NCBI RefSeq assembly: GCF_052113705.1
Contig: NZ_JBGQOG010000032.1
Location: 1 to 33,751, forward strand
Direction of reading: 5' to 3'
DNA: 33,751 bases
From: JBGQOG01 sp052113705
Lineage (GTDB): Bacteria > Pseudomonadota > Alphaproteobacteria > Rhodobacterales > Rhodobacteraceae
Part shown: one piece after another, positions 16,663-25,485 of the stretch
How positions within the stretch are numbered: the first letter of the stretch is position 1
Layout of the letters: every line of letters starts with the position of its first letter
The notes under the pieces: model-generated
The model's database searches: none
What the model was told of the DNA's origin: nothing
What the model saw: only the letters and a program-made list of their open reading frames with translations
Position numbers and translations under genes: made by a program

Positions 16663-17594
16663 CACCAGCCCCCCAGGCCCCAGTGGCCGAGCCCTGCCTC
16701 AAGCAGGAGCGCGGTGAAATGCAGGAAAAGATAGGCCAGCGAGAAGCGGAAGAAACGCTTCTCAACCTTGTAGCCATCGGCTTCGGACTGCGCCTCGTCG
16801 CGCTTCCAGATCGCCCAGGCGCCGCGCAGGAACATCGCGTTCAGCACCAGCGCCACCGCCATATAGGTGGGGCCGCCGATCGAGGTGAGGCCAAGACCCA
16901 GCGCCAGCGGTGCCAGCAGGATCGTGTAGACGAGGATATGTTTGCGGGTGGACCGGCGGCCATGCGTCACTGGCAGCATCGGCACCCCGGCCTTGGTGTA
17001 GTCATCGTTCATGAACAGCGCCAGCGCCCAGAAATGCGGCGGCGTCCACATGAAGATCAGCACGAACATCATCACCGATTCGAGGCTGATGCCGCCGGTG
17101 GCGACGGCCCAGCCGATCATCGGCGGAAAGGCCCCCGCCGCGCCGCCGATCACGATGTTCTGCGGCGTCGAGCGCTTGAGCCACATCGTGTAGACGACGG
17201 CGTAGAAAAAGATGGTGAAGGCGAGGAAGAGGCCTGCGAACCAGTTCGAGGCAAGGCCCAGCATCATCACCGAAATGCCCGACAGCGCGAGGCCAAGGCC
17301 CAAAGCCTCGCCCCCCGCGATCTTGCCCGCGGGAATCGGACGGCCCTTGGTGCGGCGCATCACCGTGTCGATATCGGCGTCATACCACATGTTCAGCGCG
17401 CCCGAGGCACCGCCGCCCAGCGCGATGAACAGGATCGAGATGAAGGCCAGCAGCGGGTGCACATGCACCGGCGCAACCGCCAGCCCGACCAGCGCGGTAA
17501 AGACCACCAGCGACATCACGCGCGGCTTCAGCAAGGCGACATAATCGCCAAACTCGCCCTCGCGGCTGTCGTCAAAGGTGCTGATGTCGGTCAT
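16662..17594 (-). CDS. ctaB: Protoheme IX farnesyltransferase (heme O synthase)
   Basis: Adds a farnesyl group to protoheme, giving heme O, the precursor of the heme a used by the aa3 oxidase. The 310-residue protein is a UbiA-superfamily prenyltransferase with about nine membrane helices. It begins its conserved part with DYVALLKPRVMSLVVFTALVGL, has the first Asp-rich motif in NMWYDADIDTVMRRTKGRP, and the second conserved region is GVPMLPVTHGRRSTRKHIL. The ATG at 17594 follows GGGAGGAAG; the in-frame extension to 17732 runs into ctaC and is not used. It lies 67 bp after ctaC. Confidence 0.96.
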   Translation of the reverse strand: MTDISTFDDSREGEFGDYVALLKPRVMSLVVFTALVGLAVAPVHVHPLLAFISILFIALGGGASGALNMWYDADIDTVMRRTKGRPIPAGKIAGGEALGLGLALSGISVMMLGLASNWFAGLFLAFTIFFYAVVYTMWLKRSTPQNIVIGGAAGAFPPMIGWAVATGGISLESVMMFVLIFMWTPPHFWALALFMNDDYTKAGVPMLPVTHGRRSTRKHILVYTILLAPLALGLGLTSIGGPTYMAVALVLNAMFLRGAWAIWKRDEAQSEADGYKVEKRFFRFSLAYLFLHFTALLLEAGLGHWGLGGW

Positions 17595-17661
17595 GGCTTC
17601 CTCCCGATGGGAACCGCCGGACCCGCAAGGCCCGGCGACACCTGAACGTATTCTGCGCGTC

Positions 17662-18537
17662 TCAGTTCGCGGCGAGCTGGATGGCCTGCGGCGCAACCGT
17701 CCCGGCATCGGCCGAAAATTCGGTTTTCGCACGGGTCAGCCATTGGTCATAGACCTCTTGCGACACGACCTTGACGGTGATCGGCATGTAGGCGTGGTCT
17801 TTGCCGCACAGCTCCGAGCACTGACCGAAGTAGATACCTTCTTTTTCGGCTTTGAACCACAGCTGCGCGGTCCGGCCCGGCACGCCGTCCTGTTTCACGG
17901 CAAAGGCCGGGATGGTCCAGGAATGGATCACGTCAGAACCGGTGACCTGCACGACGATGGTCTTGTCGACCGGCACGATCATCGCATTGTCGGTGGCCAG
18001 AAGATATTCGTCATCCGAATACCCATAAGCGGCCAGCTGATCCTTCTCGAGCTTCATCGAGTCGAAGGCGATGCCGTCATCCGGGTAGGCATAGGACCAG
18101 TACCATTGGTTGCCGGTGACCTTGATGGTGATGTCGCCGGCCGGGATTTCCTGCGATTTCCACAGGATCGGCAGCGAGAACGAGGCGATGCCCACGAGAA
18201 TCACGATCGGCACCACAGTCCAGGTGATTTCCACCGGGGTGTGGTGGCTGAAACGCGCCGGCACCGGATTGGCGCGCTTGTTGAAACGCAGGATGGCGTA
18301 GATCAGCAGGCCGGTGACGAAAACGGTGATCACGGCAATGATGATCAGCACCGCATGATCCAGCCATTGCTGGTCGCGGGCCAGTTCGGTCGCTGCCGGC
18401 TGAAAGCCCAGACCGCCCTGATGGGGCTTGCCCACCACTTCAAGTCCGGTGATCCCGTCCTGAGCCAAAGCGGCCCCGGCCAGCAAGATCGAGGTGGTGG
18501 CGGCGGCGAGGCCGTGACGAATGGTCGCAAAGCGCAT
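17662..18537 (-). CDS. ctaC: Cytochrome c oxidase subunit II
   Basis: Carries the CuA centre that receives electrons from cytochrome c. The 291-residue precursor has a signal peptide (HGLAAATTSILLAGAALAQDG), two membrane helices at about residues 50-75 and 95-120, and a periplasmic cupredoxin domain. The CuA ligands are complete in GQCSELCGKDHAYM: Cys240, Glu242, Cys244, His248 and Met251. The aromatic WYWSYAYPDDGIAFDS stretch for electron entry is present. It is the first gene of the oxidase run. Its upstream region, shared with tldD, carries an Fnr-type box at 18683-18696. Confidence 0.97.
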   Translation of the reverse strand: MRFATIRHGLAAATTSILLAGAALAQDGITGLEVVGKPHQGGLGFQPAATELARDQQWLDHAVLIIIAVITVFVTGLLIYAILRFNKRANPVPARFSHHTPVEITWTVVPIVILVGIASFSLPILWKSQEIPAGDITIKVTGNQWYWSYAYPDDGIAFDSMKLEKDQLAAYGYSDDEYLLATDNAMIVPVDKTIVVQVTGSDVIHSWTIPAFAVKQDGVPGRTAQLWFKAEKEGIYFGQCSELCGKDHAYMPITVKVVSQEVYDQWLTRAKTEFSADAGTVAPQAIQLAAN

Positions 18538-18682
18538 CTATATTTTCCCGTTCCCTAGTCCGGCTCTCCCAGCCGCGCACAGGTTTCGTGACGACGGGTC
18601 ACGACCCCTGTTGTATGGGCACATTCTAAAATCATATTGTCGTGTAAGGGACAAGGAAAACCGTGCGGCCTCTTGCCGCTTT

Positions 18683-18696
18683 TTGACCCAGATCAA
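18683..18696. promoter_or_regulatory. Fnr/FnrL-type box between ctaC and tldD
   Basis: TTGACCCAGATCAA matches the Fnr-family palindrome TTGAT-N4-ATCAA with one change (C for T at the fifth base). It lies 69 bp before the tldD start and about 145 bp before the ctaC start. Oxygen control of an aa3 oxidase gene by FnrL would make sense, but which promoter it serves is not shown by the sequence. Confidence 0.6.
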
Positions 18697-18765
18697 GGAC
18701 GGCCCCCTTCCGCCGTCCCAACGCCGCACCGATCGCCGCATTTCGCGGCGGGACAAGGACATGAC

Positions 18766-20187
18766 ATGGATGACGCCCGCTTTTCGCCCTTCGAGACGCT
18801 GATCGAAGAAGCCGCTGCGCTGAAACTTCTGCGCGAGGCCACCGCCGGGGCCGAGGATGGCGAGCTGTTCCTAGAGCGCAAACGCTCGGAGGCGCTGGTC
18901 TTTGACGACGGACGGCTGCGCAACGCCAGCTATGATGCCGCCGAGGGTTTTGGCCTGCGCGCGGTACGTGGCGAGGTGGCGGGCTATGCGCATGCCACTG
19001 AAATCAGTGAATCCGCCCTGCGCCGCGCCGCCGAAACCGCCCGGCTGGCGGTGGGCGCGGGCGGCGGGGTGATGGCCCCTCCCCCGCCGGGCACCAATCT
19101 GCGGCTTTATGGCGACCGCGACCCGATGCAGGACGCCAGCTTCTCGGCCAAGATCGATCTTCTGCGCGAGATTGACGCCTACGCCCGGGGCCTTGATCCG
19201 CGTGTGGTGCAGGTTTCGGCCACCCTGGCGGCGAGCCTGCAAGAGGTGTTCATTCTGCGCCCCGAGGGCGGTCTGGTCTCGGACACCCGGCCGATGGCGC
19301 GACTAAATGTCTCAGTCATCCTCGAGGAAAACGGGCGGCGGGAATCCGGCGGCACCGGCGGTGGCGGCCGCTTTGGCCTGACCGGACTGCTGGATCCGGC
19401 GCATTGGCAGGCGGCCGTGCGCGAGTCGCTGCGCATCGCCGAGGTGAACCTGCGCGCGGTGGCCGCACCTGCCGGGCAGATGGATGTCGTGCTGGGCGCC
19501 GGTTGGCCGGGGATCTTGCTGCATGAGGCGGTGGGCCATGGCCTTGAGGGCGATTTCAACCGCAAGAAATCCTCGGCCTTTGCGGGTCTGATGGGGCAGC
19601 AGGTGGCCGCACGCGGGGTGACCGTGCTCGATGACGGCACGATCCCCGACCGCCGCGGCAGCATCTCGGTGGATGATGAGGGCACGCCCTCTGGCAAGAA
19701 CGTGCTGATCGAGGACGGGATTCTGGTGGGCTATATGCAGGACCGCCAGAACGCCCGGCTGATGGGCGTCGCCCCCACCGGCAATGGCCGCCGCGAAAGC
19801 CATGCGCATATCCCGATGCCGCGGATGACCAACACCTATATGCTGGGCGGTGATGCCGATCCCGAGGGGATCGTGGCCAGCCTGAAGGACGGGATCTATG
19901 CCGTGGGCTTTGGCGGCGGGCAGGTCGACATCACCAATGGCAAATTCGTGTTCTCCTGCACCGAGGCCTACCGCGTGCAGAACGGCGTCATCGGCGCACC
20001 GGTCAAGGGCGCCACGCTGATCGGTGACGGGCCCACCGCGATGCGGCAGATCCGCGCCATCGGCAATGACATGAAGCTGGATCCCGGCATCGGCAATTGC
20101 GGCAAGGCGGGGCAATGGGTGCCGGTGGGCGTGGGCCAGCCGACGCTGATGATCGGCGGGCTGACGGTGGGCGGCAGCGCCGCCTGA
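18766..20187 (+). CDS. tldD: Metalloprotease TldD
   Basis: Subunit of the TldD/TldE zinc protease, which degrades unfolded peptides and in some bacteria matures peptide antibiotics such as microcin B17. The 473-residue protein carries the TldD zinc motif HEAVGHGLEGD (His253, Glu254, His258), which is absent from TldE, so this is the catalytic partner. The N-terminal ERKRSEALVFDDGRLRNASYDAAEGFGLRAV and C-terminal CTEAYRVQNGVIGAPVKGATLIG segments are standard. ATG 18766 has AAGGAC upstream. It is divergent from ctaC. No tldE gene is present in the window; in alphaproteobacteria the partner is usually elsewhere. Confidence 0.95.
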   Translation: MDDARFSPFETLIEEAAALKLLREATAGAEDGELFLERKRSEALVFDDGRLRNASYDAAEGFGLRAVRGEVAGYAHATEISESALRRAAETARLAVGAGGGVMAPPPPGTNLRLYGDRDPMQDASFSAKIDLLREIDAYARGLDPRVVQVSATLAASLQEVFILRPEGGLVSDTRPMARLNVSVILEENGRRESGGTGGGGRFGLTGLLDPAHWQAAVRESLRIAEVNLRAVAAPAGQMDVVLGAGWPGILLHEAVGHGLEGDFNRKKSSAFAGLMGQQVAARGVTVLDDGTIPDRRGSISVDDEGTPSGKNVLIEDGILVGYMQDRQNARLMGVAPTGNGRRESHAHIPMPRMTNTYMLGGDADPEGIVASLKDGIYAVGFGGGQVDITNGKFVFSCTEAYRVQNGVIGAPVKGATLIGDGPTAMRQIRAIGNDMKLDPGIGNCGKAGQWVPVGVGQPTLMIGGLTVGGSAA

Positions 20188-20192
20188 TGCAA

Positions 20193-20238
20193 GCGCCGGG
20201 GGCAGATCCAGGTTGCGCCGGGCCGCCGCCCCCGGCGC
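20193..20238 (+). terminator. Long-loop inverted repeat after tldD
   Basis: An 11-bp GC stem pairs 20193-20203 (GCGCCGGGGGC) with 20228-20238 around a 24-base loop, five bases past the tldD stop codon. There is no T-tract. It could help end the tldD transcript or stabilise its 3' end. Confidence 0.45.
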
Positions 20239-20426
20239 GACTCGCCTTCCTCTGACCTCGGATGGGGCCCGCACTCCGACGTGAGAAGTTGTTAACCTTC
20301 CGCCGCACAAAACCGCGCGAAGGACGCGATTTTGATGCGCTTTGGTGCGCCAGCGCGCCAAAAGGTTTCCAAGGCGCGAAGTAATCCCAAAAAATTTGCC
20401 GCAAAGCCCGCCGAATCGGCGCGCTG

Positions 20427-20441
20427 GTAACTTTCTGTTAA
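20427..20441. promoter_or_regulatory. CtrA-like box upstream of dprA
   Basis: GTAA-N7-TTAA at 20427-20441 matches the CtrA consensus TTAA-N7-TTAA with one mismatch and ends 44 bp before the dprA start. A TTAACC half-site lies further upstream at 20292-20297. The same stretch also forms a GGTAAC/GTTACC dyad (20426-20431 with 20443-20448). In R. capsulatus dprA expression is known to depend on CtrA, which makes the assignment plausible. No footprint evidence exists here. Confidence 0.4.
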
Positions 20442-20485
20442 GGTTACCGCGTCAATTTGGGGATGCGAATGAGGCGGAGGGCAGG

Positions 20486-21775
20486 ATGGAAGCAGATTTG
20501 TTTTCTTACCCCACCCCCTTCACCCCACCCACCACGGAAGAAGATAGATTGTCCTTCCTCCGCCTTATTCGCTCACGTCGCGTCGGGGTTGCGACCTTCC
20601 ATAAACTGCTGGCGGAACATGGATCGGCGCAGGCCGCGCTCCGGGCCTTGCCCGAAGCCGCCCGCGCCGCAGGCATTTCCGATTACACCCCCTGCAGCGA
20701 ATCCGAAGCCCGCGCCGAAATGGCCGCAGGCGCGCGGGCGGGCGCTCAGCTCCTGCTCTTCGGGACAGCCGATTACCCCGCCGCCTTGGCCGAAATCCGC
20801 GATGCGCCTCCGGTGCTTTGGGCATTGGGCGATCTCGGGCTTTTGCAGCGGCCGATGATCGCTTTGGTGGGCGCGCGCAATGCCTCCTCCCTCGGCGGGC
20901 GCATGGCGCGCAAGCTGGCCGAGGGGTTGGGCGCGGCGGGCTATGTCGTCGTGTCAGGCCTTGCCCGGGGCGTCGACGCCATCGCGCATGAGGCAAGCCT
21001 TGGCACCGGCACGATTGCAGCGCAGGCGGGGGGAATCGACGTGATCTTCCCCCCGGAAAATGCAGCGCTTGCTGCCGGGATCGCCCAAAAAGGGTTGCGC
21101 CTGTCCGAACATGCACCGGGTCTCGCGCCGCAGGCCCGGCATTTTCCCATGCGCAACCGCATCATCTCGGGCCTGTCACAGGCGGTGGTGGTGGTGGAGG
21201 CGGCCCTGCGCTCGGGCAGCCTCATCACCGCCCGCGCCGCGCTCGATCAGGGGCGTGAGGTGATGGCCGTGCCCGGTCACCCGTTCGACGCCCGCGCCGC
21301 GGGCTGCAATGCGCTGATCCGCGATGGCGCCGTGCTGGTGCGCGACACTCAGGATATTCTCGACGCGATGCCGCAGCAATCGCCCGACCATCGCCCGGGC
21401 CCTGACAGGCCGCAACATACACCGCACATCGCCACGGGCCAGAGCCGGGAGGCGGCGCAGCCCGCGCCGGTACGCGTTCAAAAATCCGCCCCCCCGCAAA
21501 CAACCGCGGCCTTGGCGACCCCGCCCACGGCAGAAGGCCCCGCCCAAGGTCAAAGCACGGGCTTCCACAAGGGCACGAGCCCCGAAAATGGCCGCGGCCC
21601 TGACACCCTGCGCTTGCGTCTGCTCGACCATCTGGGCCCCACCCCCCTGCCCGAGGACCAGCTGATCCGCGACCTCGGCGTCAGCGCTGCCGCCATCGCC
21701 CCCGAGCTGCTGCTGCTCGAAATGGCGGGGGTTATTTCGCGCCATCCCGGCGGGCTGATCGCCCGGGTGTTTTGA
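20486..21775 (+). CDS. dprA: DNA-processing protein DprA
   Basis: Loads RecA on incoming single-stranded DNA during transformation; in Rhodobacter it is also needed for uptake of gene transfer agent DNA. The 429-residue protein has an N-terminal SAM-like region (about 20-80). The Rossmann-like DprA core runs from about 125 to 335, with VGARNASSLGGRMARKLAEGL, VSGLARGVDAIAHEASL, FPMRNRIISGLSQAVVVVEAALRSGSLITA and AVPGHPFDARAAGCNALIRDGA. A Pro/Ala-rich linker leads to a winged-helix domain (HLGPTPLPEDQLIRDLGVSAAAI, about 375-429). The ATG at 20486 follows GGAGG; the longer upstream frame is intergenic. topA follows, a pairing seen in many bacteria. Confidence 0.95.
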   Translation: MEADLFSYPTPFTPPTTEEDRLSFLRLIRSRRVGVATFHKLLAEHGSAQAALRALPEAARAAGISDYTPCSESEARAEMAAGARAGAQLLLFGTADYPAALAEIRDAPPVLWALGDLGLLQRPMIALVGARNASSLGGRMARKLAEGLGAAGYVVVSGLARGVDAIAHEASLGTGTIAAQAGGIDVIFPPENAALAAGIAQKGLRLSEHAPGLAPQARHFPMRNRIISGLSQAVVVVEAALRSGSLITARAALDQGREVMAVPGHPFDARAAGCNALIRDGAVLVRDTQDILDAMPQQSPDHRPGPDRPQHTPHIATGQSREAAQPAPVRVQKSAPPQTTAALATPPTAEGPAQGQSTGFHKGTSPENGRGPDTLRLRLLDHLGPTPLPEDQLIRDLGVSAAAIAPELLLLEMAGVISRHPGGLIARVF

Positions 21776-21922
21776 CGCGCGCCCGTCCCTGCGGGCAGAT
21801 GGCACAGGACACAGCAGGCGCGGGCCACCCAGAGCGCCCTTCCCATGCTGCATTGACATTCCCCCCCGCTGCCCCACATGTTCCGCGCCCAAAGCGATCC
21901 CGCGAAGTTGCACGAGGAAGTC

Positions 21923-24589
21923 ATGGCCGTTGTTGTAGTCGAATCCCCCGCAAAGGCCAAAACCATCAACAAATATCTGGGGTCGAACTATACCGTTCTG
22001 GCCTCGTTCGGGCATGTCCGCGACCTGCCGCCGAAAGATGGTTCGGTCGACACCGACAACGATTTCGCGATGAAATGGGAGATTGCGGCGGATTCCAAAA
22101 AACACATCCGCGCGATCACCGAGGCGCTGAAGGACGATGACGAACTGATCCTCGCCACCGACCCTGATCGTGAGGGCGAGGCGATTTCCTGGCATTTGCA
22201 GGAGGCGCTCGCCTCCTCGATCAAGAAGGGCAAGAAGGTCAGCCGAGTCACCTTCAACGCGATCACCAAAGCCGCCGTGACCGAGGCGATGGCGAAACCG
22301 CGCGAGGTGGATACCGCGCTGGTCGAGGCCTATCTTGCCCGCCGCGCGCTGGATTACCTCGTGGGGTTCAACCTGTCGCCGGTGCTCTGGCGCAAGCTGC
22401 CGGGCGCGAAATCGGCGGGGCGGGTGCAATCGGTCTGCCTGCGGCTGATCGTCGACCGCGAGATGGAGATCGAGGCGTTCCGTGCCCGCGAATACTGGAC
22501 CGTCGGCGCCGTGCTCGCCACGCCGCGCGGGCAGGAATTCGAGGCCCGGCTGACCGTGCTCGGCGGCAAGAAACTGGACAAATTCGACATTCCCACCGCG
22601 GAAGCTGCGGAATTGGCGGTCTCGGCTGTCACTTCCCGCGCATTGACGGTGAAATCGGTCGAAGCCAAGCCCGCCAGCCGCAACCCGTGGGCGCCCTTCA
22701 TGACCTCGACCCTGCAGCAAGAGGCCAGCCGCAAATTCGGCATGGGGGCCAAGGCCTGCATGTCCGCCGCCCAGCGCCTCTATGAGGCGGGCTACATCAC
22801 CTATATGCGGACCGACGGGATCGACATGGCCCCCGAAGCGGTGATGGCCGCCCGCGATGAGATCAAACGCCGCTTTGGTGCCGAATATGTGCCCGACAGC
22901 CCGCGCATGTATAAAAACAAGGCCAAGAACGCGCAGGAAGCCCACGAATGCATCCGGCCGACCGATATGGCCGCCTCGCCCGACAAGCTGCGGGTAGAGG
23001 ATGATCAGCGCAAGATCTATGACCTGATCTGGAAACGCACCATCGCCAGCCAGATGGCCGCCGCCCGCATGGAGCGGACCACCGTCGATGTCGCCAGCGC
23101 CGATGCGCAGGTCGAACTGCGCGCCACCGGTCAGGTCATGCTGTTTGACGGCTTCCTCAAGGTCTATGATCAGGGCCGCGACGACGAAGGCGATGAGGAT
23201 GGCGCGCGCCTGCCGCAGATCATGCAGGGCGAGCCCGCCGACAAGCGCAGCATCAGCCCCGAGCAGCATTTCACCCAGCCGCCGCCGCGCTATACCGAAG
23301 CGACGCTGGTGAAACGCATGGAAGAGTTGGGCATCGGCCGCCCATCGACCTATGCCAGCATCGTCACCACGATTCAGGACCGCGGCTATGTCCGCAAGGA
23401 CAAGAACCGGCTGATCCCCGAGGATACCGGGCGGCTGGTGACGGTCTTTCTGGTGAATTACTTCCGCAAATATGTGGAATATGATTTCACCGCCGATCTG
23501 GAAGAAGAGCTTGATGACATCTCGGCGGGCAGCCGCGATTACAAAGAGGTTCTCGCCCGCTTCTGGCGCGATTTCTCGGCGGCCATCGGCGAAACGGCAG
23601 AGCTGCGCATCACCGAAGTGCTTGAGAAGATTGACGAGGTTCTCTCGCCCGTCCTCTACCCGCCGCGTGAAGATGGCTCTGACCCCAAGGTCTGCCCGCT
23701 CTGTGGCAAGGGGCGGCTGAACCTGAAAACCGCCCGTTCGGGTGGCGCTTTCATCGGCTGCAACAACTACCCCGACTGCCGCTATACCCGCCCGATCTCG
23801 ACGCCCGGCGGCGAGGATGGGGCGGCGGCGGCGCTGGATGGCAAGATCCTTGGCCATAACGAGGCGGGCGAGCCGATCAGCATGCGCAACGGCCGCTTTG
23901 GCCCCTATGTGCAGGCGGGGGAGGCCACCACGGAACAGCCGAAACCGCCGCGCGCCAGCCTGCCCAAGGGCTGGTCGCCGGAAAGCATTGACCTTGAACG
24001 GGCGCTCAGCCTGCTGGCGCTGCCGCGCGCGATTGGCACGCATCCCGATGACGGCGCGCTGGTTGAGGCCGGGATCGGCCGCTATGGCCCCTATGTGAAA
24101 CACAATTCCACTTACGCCAACCTGCCGGAGGTGGAGGAGGTGTTCACCATCGGCATGAACCGCGCGATGGAAGTGCTGGCGCAAAAGGCGGCGCGCGGCG
24201 CGGGCCGTGGGGCGGCTGCGGCCCCGCTGAAAGAGCTGGGCGAGCATCCCGATGGCGGCCCCGTGCAGGTGATGCCGGGCCGCTATGGCCCCTATGTGAA
24301 ATGGGGCAAGATCAACGCCACGCTGCCGAAAGATGTTGAGCCGGAGGCAATGACGCTGGAGGAGGCTCTGCCGCTTCTGGCGGAGAAAGCGTCAAAAGGC
24401 GGCAAGGGCAAGACCACCAAAAAGGCCGCGGCAAAACCGAAAGCGGCCGCCAAGCCGAAAGCGGCGGCAAAGCCCAAGGCCGCCGCCAAGCCCAAGACTG
24501 CGACGAAAGCCGCTGCCAAGGCTCCTGCCAAGGCCAAAGCCGCCCCGAAGGCGAAAGCCGCCAAGGCCAGCGACGACAGCGACGGCTGA
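21923..24589 (+). CDS. topA: DNA topoisomerase I
   Basis: Type IA topoisomerase that relaxes negative supercoils. The 888-residue protein opens with VVVVESPAKAKTINKYLG, the TOPRIM start. DPDREGEAISWHL is the metal-binding part, and the active-site tyrosine is Tyr294 in GYITYMRTDG. The ELGIGRPSTYASIV region follows. After the core come a four-cysteine zinc finger (CPLCGKG...GCNNYPDC), three Topo_C repeats (GRFGPYVQ, GRYGPYVKHNS, GRYGPYVKWGK) and a Lys/Ala/Pro-rich tail with a KPKAAA repeat. I start at ATG 21923 with GAGGAAG upstream, not at the in-frame ATG 21878, which adds 15 unrelated residues. A 15-bp hairpin follows the gene. Confidence 0.97.
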   Translation: MAVVVVESPAKAKTINKYLGSNYTVLASFGHVRDLPPKDGSVDTDNDFAMKWEIAADSKKHIRAITEALKDDDELILATDPDREGEAISWHLQEALASSIKKGKKVSRVTFNAITKAAVTEAMAKPREVDTALVEAYLARRALDYLVGFNLSPVLWRKLPGAKSAGRVQSVCLRLIVDREMEIEAFRAREYWTVGAVLATPRGQEFEARLTVLGGKKLDKFDIPTAEAAELAVSAVTSRALTVKSVEAKPASRNPWAPFMTSTLQQEASRKFGMGAKACMSAAQRLYEAGYITYMRTDGIDMAPEAVMAARDEIKRRFGAEYVPDSPRMYKNKAKNAQEAHECIRPTDMAASPDKLRVEDDQRKIYDLIWKRTIASQMAAARMERTTVDVASADAQVELRATGQVMLFDGFLKVYDQGRDDEGDEDGARLPQIMQGEPADKRSISPEQHFTQPPPRYTEATLVKRMEELGIGRPSTYASIVTTIQDRGYVRKDKNRLIPEDTGRLVTVFLVNYFRKYVEYDFTADLEEELDDISAGSRDYKEVLARFWRDFSAAIGETAELRITEVLEKIDEVLSPVLYPPREDGSDPKVCPLCGKGRLNLKTARSGGAFIGCNNYPDCRYTRPISTPGGEDGAAAALDGKILGHNEAGEPISMRNGRFGPYVQAGEATTEQPKPPRASLPKGWSPESIDLERALSLLALPRAIGTHPDDGALVEAGIGRYGPYVKHNSTYANLPEVEEVFTIGMNRAMEVLAQKAARGAGRGAAAAPLKELGEHPDGGPVQVMPGRYGPYVKWGKINATLPKDVEPEAMTLEEALPLLAEKASKGGKGKTTKKAAAKPKAAAKPKAAAKPKAAAKPKTATKAAAKAPAKAKAAPKAKAAKASDDSDG
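24434..24505 (+). repeat. 18-bp tandem repeat encoding KPKAAA in the topA tail
   Basis: Four consecutive 18-bp units start at 24434, 24452, 24470 and 24488. Three encode KPKAAA and the fourth KPKTAT. The units vary at third codon positions, so the peptide repeat is kept rather than the DNA. The repeat forms part of a basic tail that probably binds DNA non-specifically. Confidence 0.85.
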
Positions 24590-24608
24590 ACCAGAGCCAC
24601 GGCCAATC

Positions 24609-24645
24609 CGACACCGCCGGAGGAACCGTCCCTCCGGCGGTGTCG
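24609..24645 (+). terminator. Strong hairpin after topA
   Basis: A perfect 15-bp stem pairs 24609-24623 with 24631-24645 around a seven-base loop, 19 bases past the topA stop codon. No T-tract follows. The stem core CCTCCGGCGG also occurs in the terminator at 29625-29681, so the two may belong to one dispersed family of 3' hairpins. Confidence 0.7.
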
Positions 24646-24722
24646 CAGCGGGCGCGTTCCGCATGGCGGTACAGTCGCACCATAAACTTACCCGAATACC
24701 CCTTTCTGCTGCAGCGCGGCGA

Positions 24723-24766
24723 TTGACAGAGGCCCTCCCCCGCGTCACAAATTTCGCAACCGAAAT
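24723..24766 (+). promoter_or_regulatory. Candidate promoter and operator of the CoA-transferase genes
   Basis: TTGACA at 24723-24728 is a consensus -35 element, and a poor -10 (ACAAAT) lies 18 bases downstream at 24747-24752. A short dyad overlaps and follows the -10: ATTTCG at 24751-24756 and CGAAAT at 24761-24766 around CAAC. A repressor bound there could block the promoter. A Shine-Dalgarno (GGGGGGAG) follows before ATG 24781. The -35 and dyad are visible; their function is inferred. Confidence 0.45.
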
Positions 24767-24780
24767 GGGGGGAGCACACC

Positions 24781-25482
24781 ATGAAGAAGGTTTATGCATC
24801 CGCCGCCGAAGCCCTTGACGGGCTTTTGAGCGACGGCATGTTCATCGCGGCGGGCGGTTTTGGCCTGTGCGGGATTCCGGAACTCTTGATCGACGCGATC
24901 AAAGACGCAGGCACCAAAGACATCACCATCGCCTCGAACAATTGCGGCGTCGATGACTTCGGGCTTGGGATTTTGCTGAAAACCCGGCAGATCAAAAAGA
25001 TGATCTCCTCCTATGTCGGTGAAAACGCTGAATTCATGCGGCAATACCTCTCGGGTGAGCTGGAGCTGGAGTTCAACCCGCAGGGCACCTTGGCCGAGCG
25101 GATGCGGGCGGGCGGCGCGGGCATTCCCGGCTTTTACACCAAAACCGGCGTTGGCACGGTGATTGCCGAGGGCAAGCAGCATCAGGATTTCGACGGCCAG
25201 ACCTATATTCTGGAACGCGGCATCGTCGCCGATCTGGCGATTGTGAAGGCCTGGAAGGCCGACCCCTCGGGCAACCTCGTCTTCCGCAAGACCGCGCGCA
25301 ACTTCAACGCGCCCGCCGCCACCTGTGGCAAGATCTGCGTGGCAGAGGTTGAGGAAATCGTGCCGCTGGGCAGCCTTGATCCCGATGGCATCCACCTGCC
25401 CGGCATCTATGTGCACCGCATCATTCAGGGCGACCACGAAAAACGTATCGAACAGCGCACCGTGCGCCAGCGGGAGGCTTGA
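24781..25482 (+). CDS. 3-oxoacid CoA-transferase, subunit A
   Basis: Alpha subunit of a succinyl-CoA:acetoacetate-type CoA-transferase, which activates acetoacetate and links ketone-body or polyhydroxybutyrate breakdown to the TCA cycle. The 233-residue protein begins MKKVYASAAEALDGLLSDGM and has the family signature AAGGFGLCGIPELLIDAIKDAG at about residues 21-42. SNNCGVDDFGLGILLKTRQIKKMISSYVGEN and the QGTLAERMRAGGAGIPGFYTKTGVGT region follow. The length fits a separate A subunit (ScoA/AtoD type). Subunit B follows after three bases. The exact acid used is not certain from sequence. Confidence 0.93.
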   Translation: MKKVYASAAEALDGLLSDGMFIAAGGFGLCGIPELLIDAIKDAGTKDITIASNNCGVDDFGLGILLKTRQIKKMISSYVGENAEFMRQYLSGELELEFNPQGTLAERMRAGGAGIPGFYTKTGVGTVIAEGKQHQDFDGQTYILERGIVADLAIVKAWKADPSGNLVFRKTARNFNAPAATCGKICVAEVEEIVPLGSLDPDGIHLPGIYVHRIIQGDHEKRIEQRTVRQREA

Positions 25483-25485
25483 TCC

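Noticed and set aside
16662..17594. Considered ctaB as a possible member of the polyprenyl-sugar pathway because it is a UbiA-family protein
   Set aside because: Its motifs and its place between ctaC and ctaG are those of heme O synthase.
21176..24247. A 1023-residue open frame on the minus strand opposite dprA and topA
   Set aside because: Same antisense effect of GC-rich codon usage; it crosses two well-supported genes on the other strand and their intergenic gap and shows no recognisable domain.
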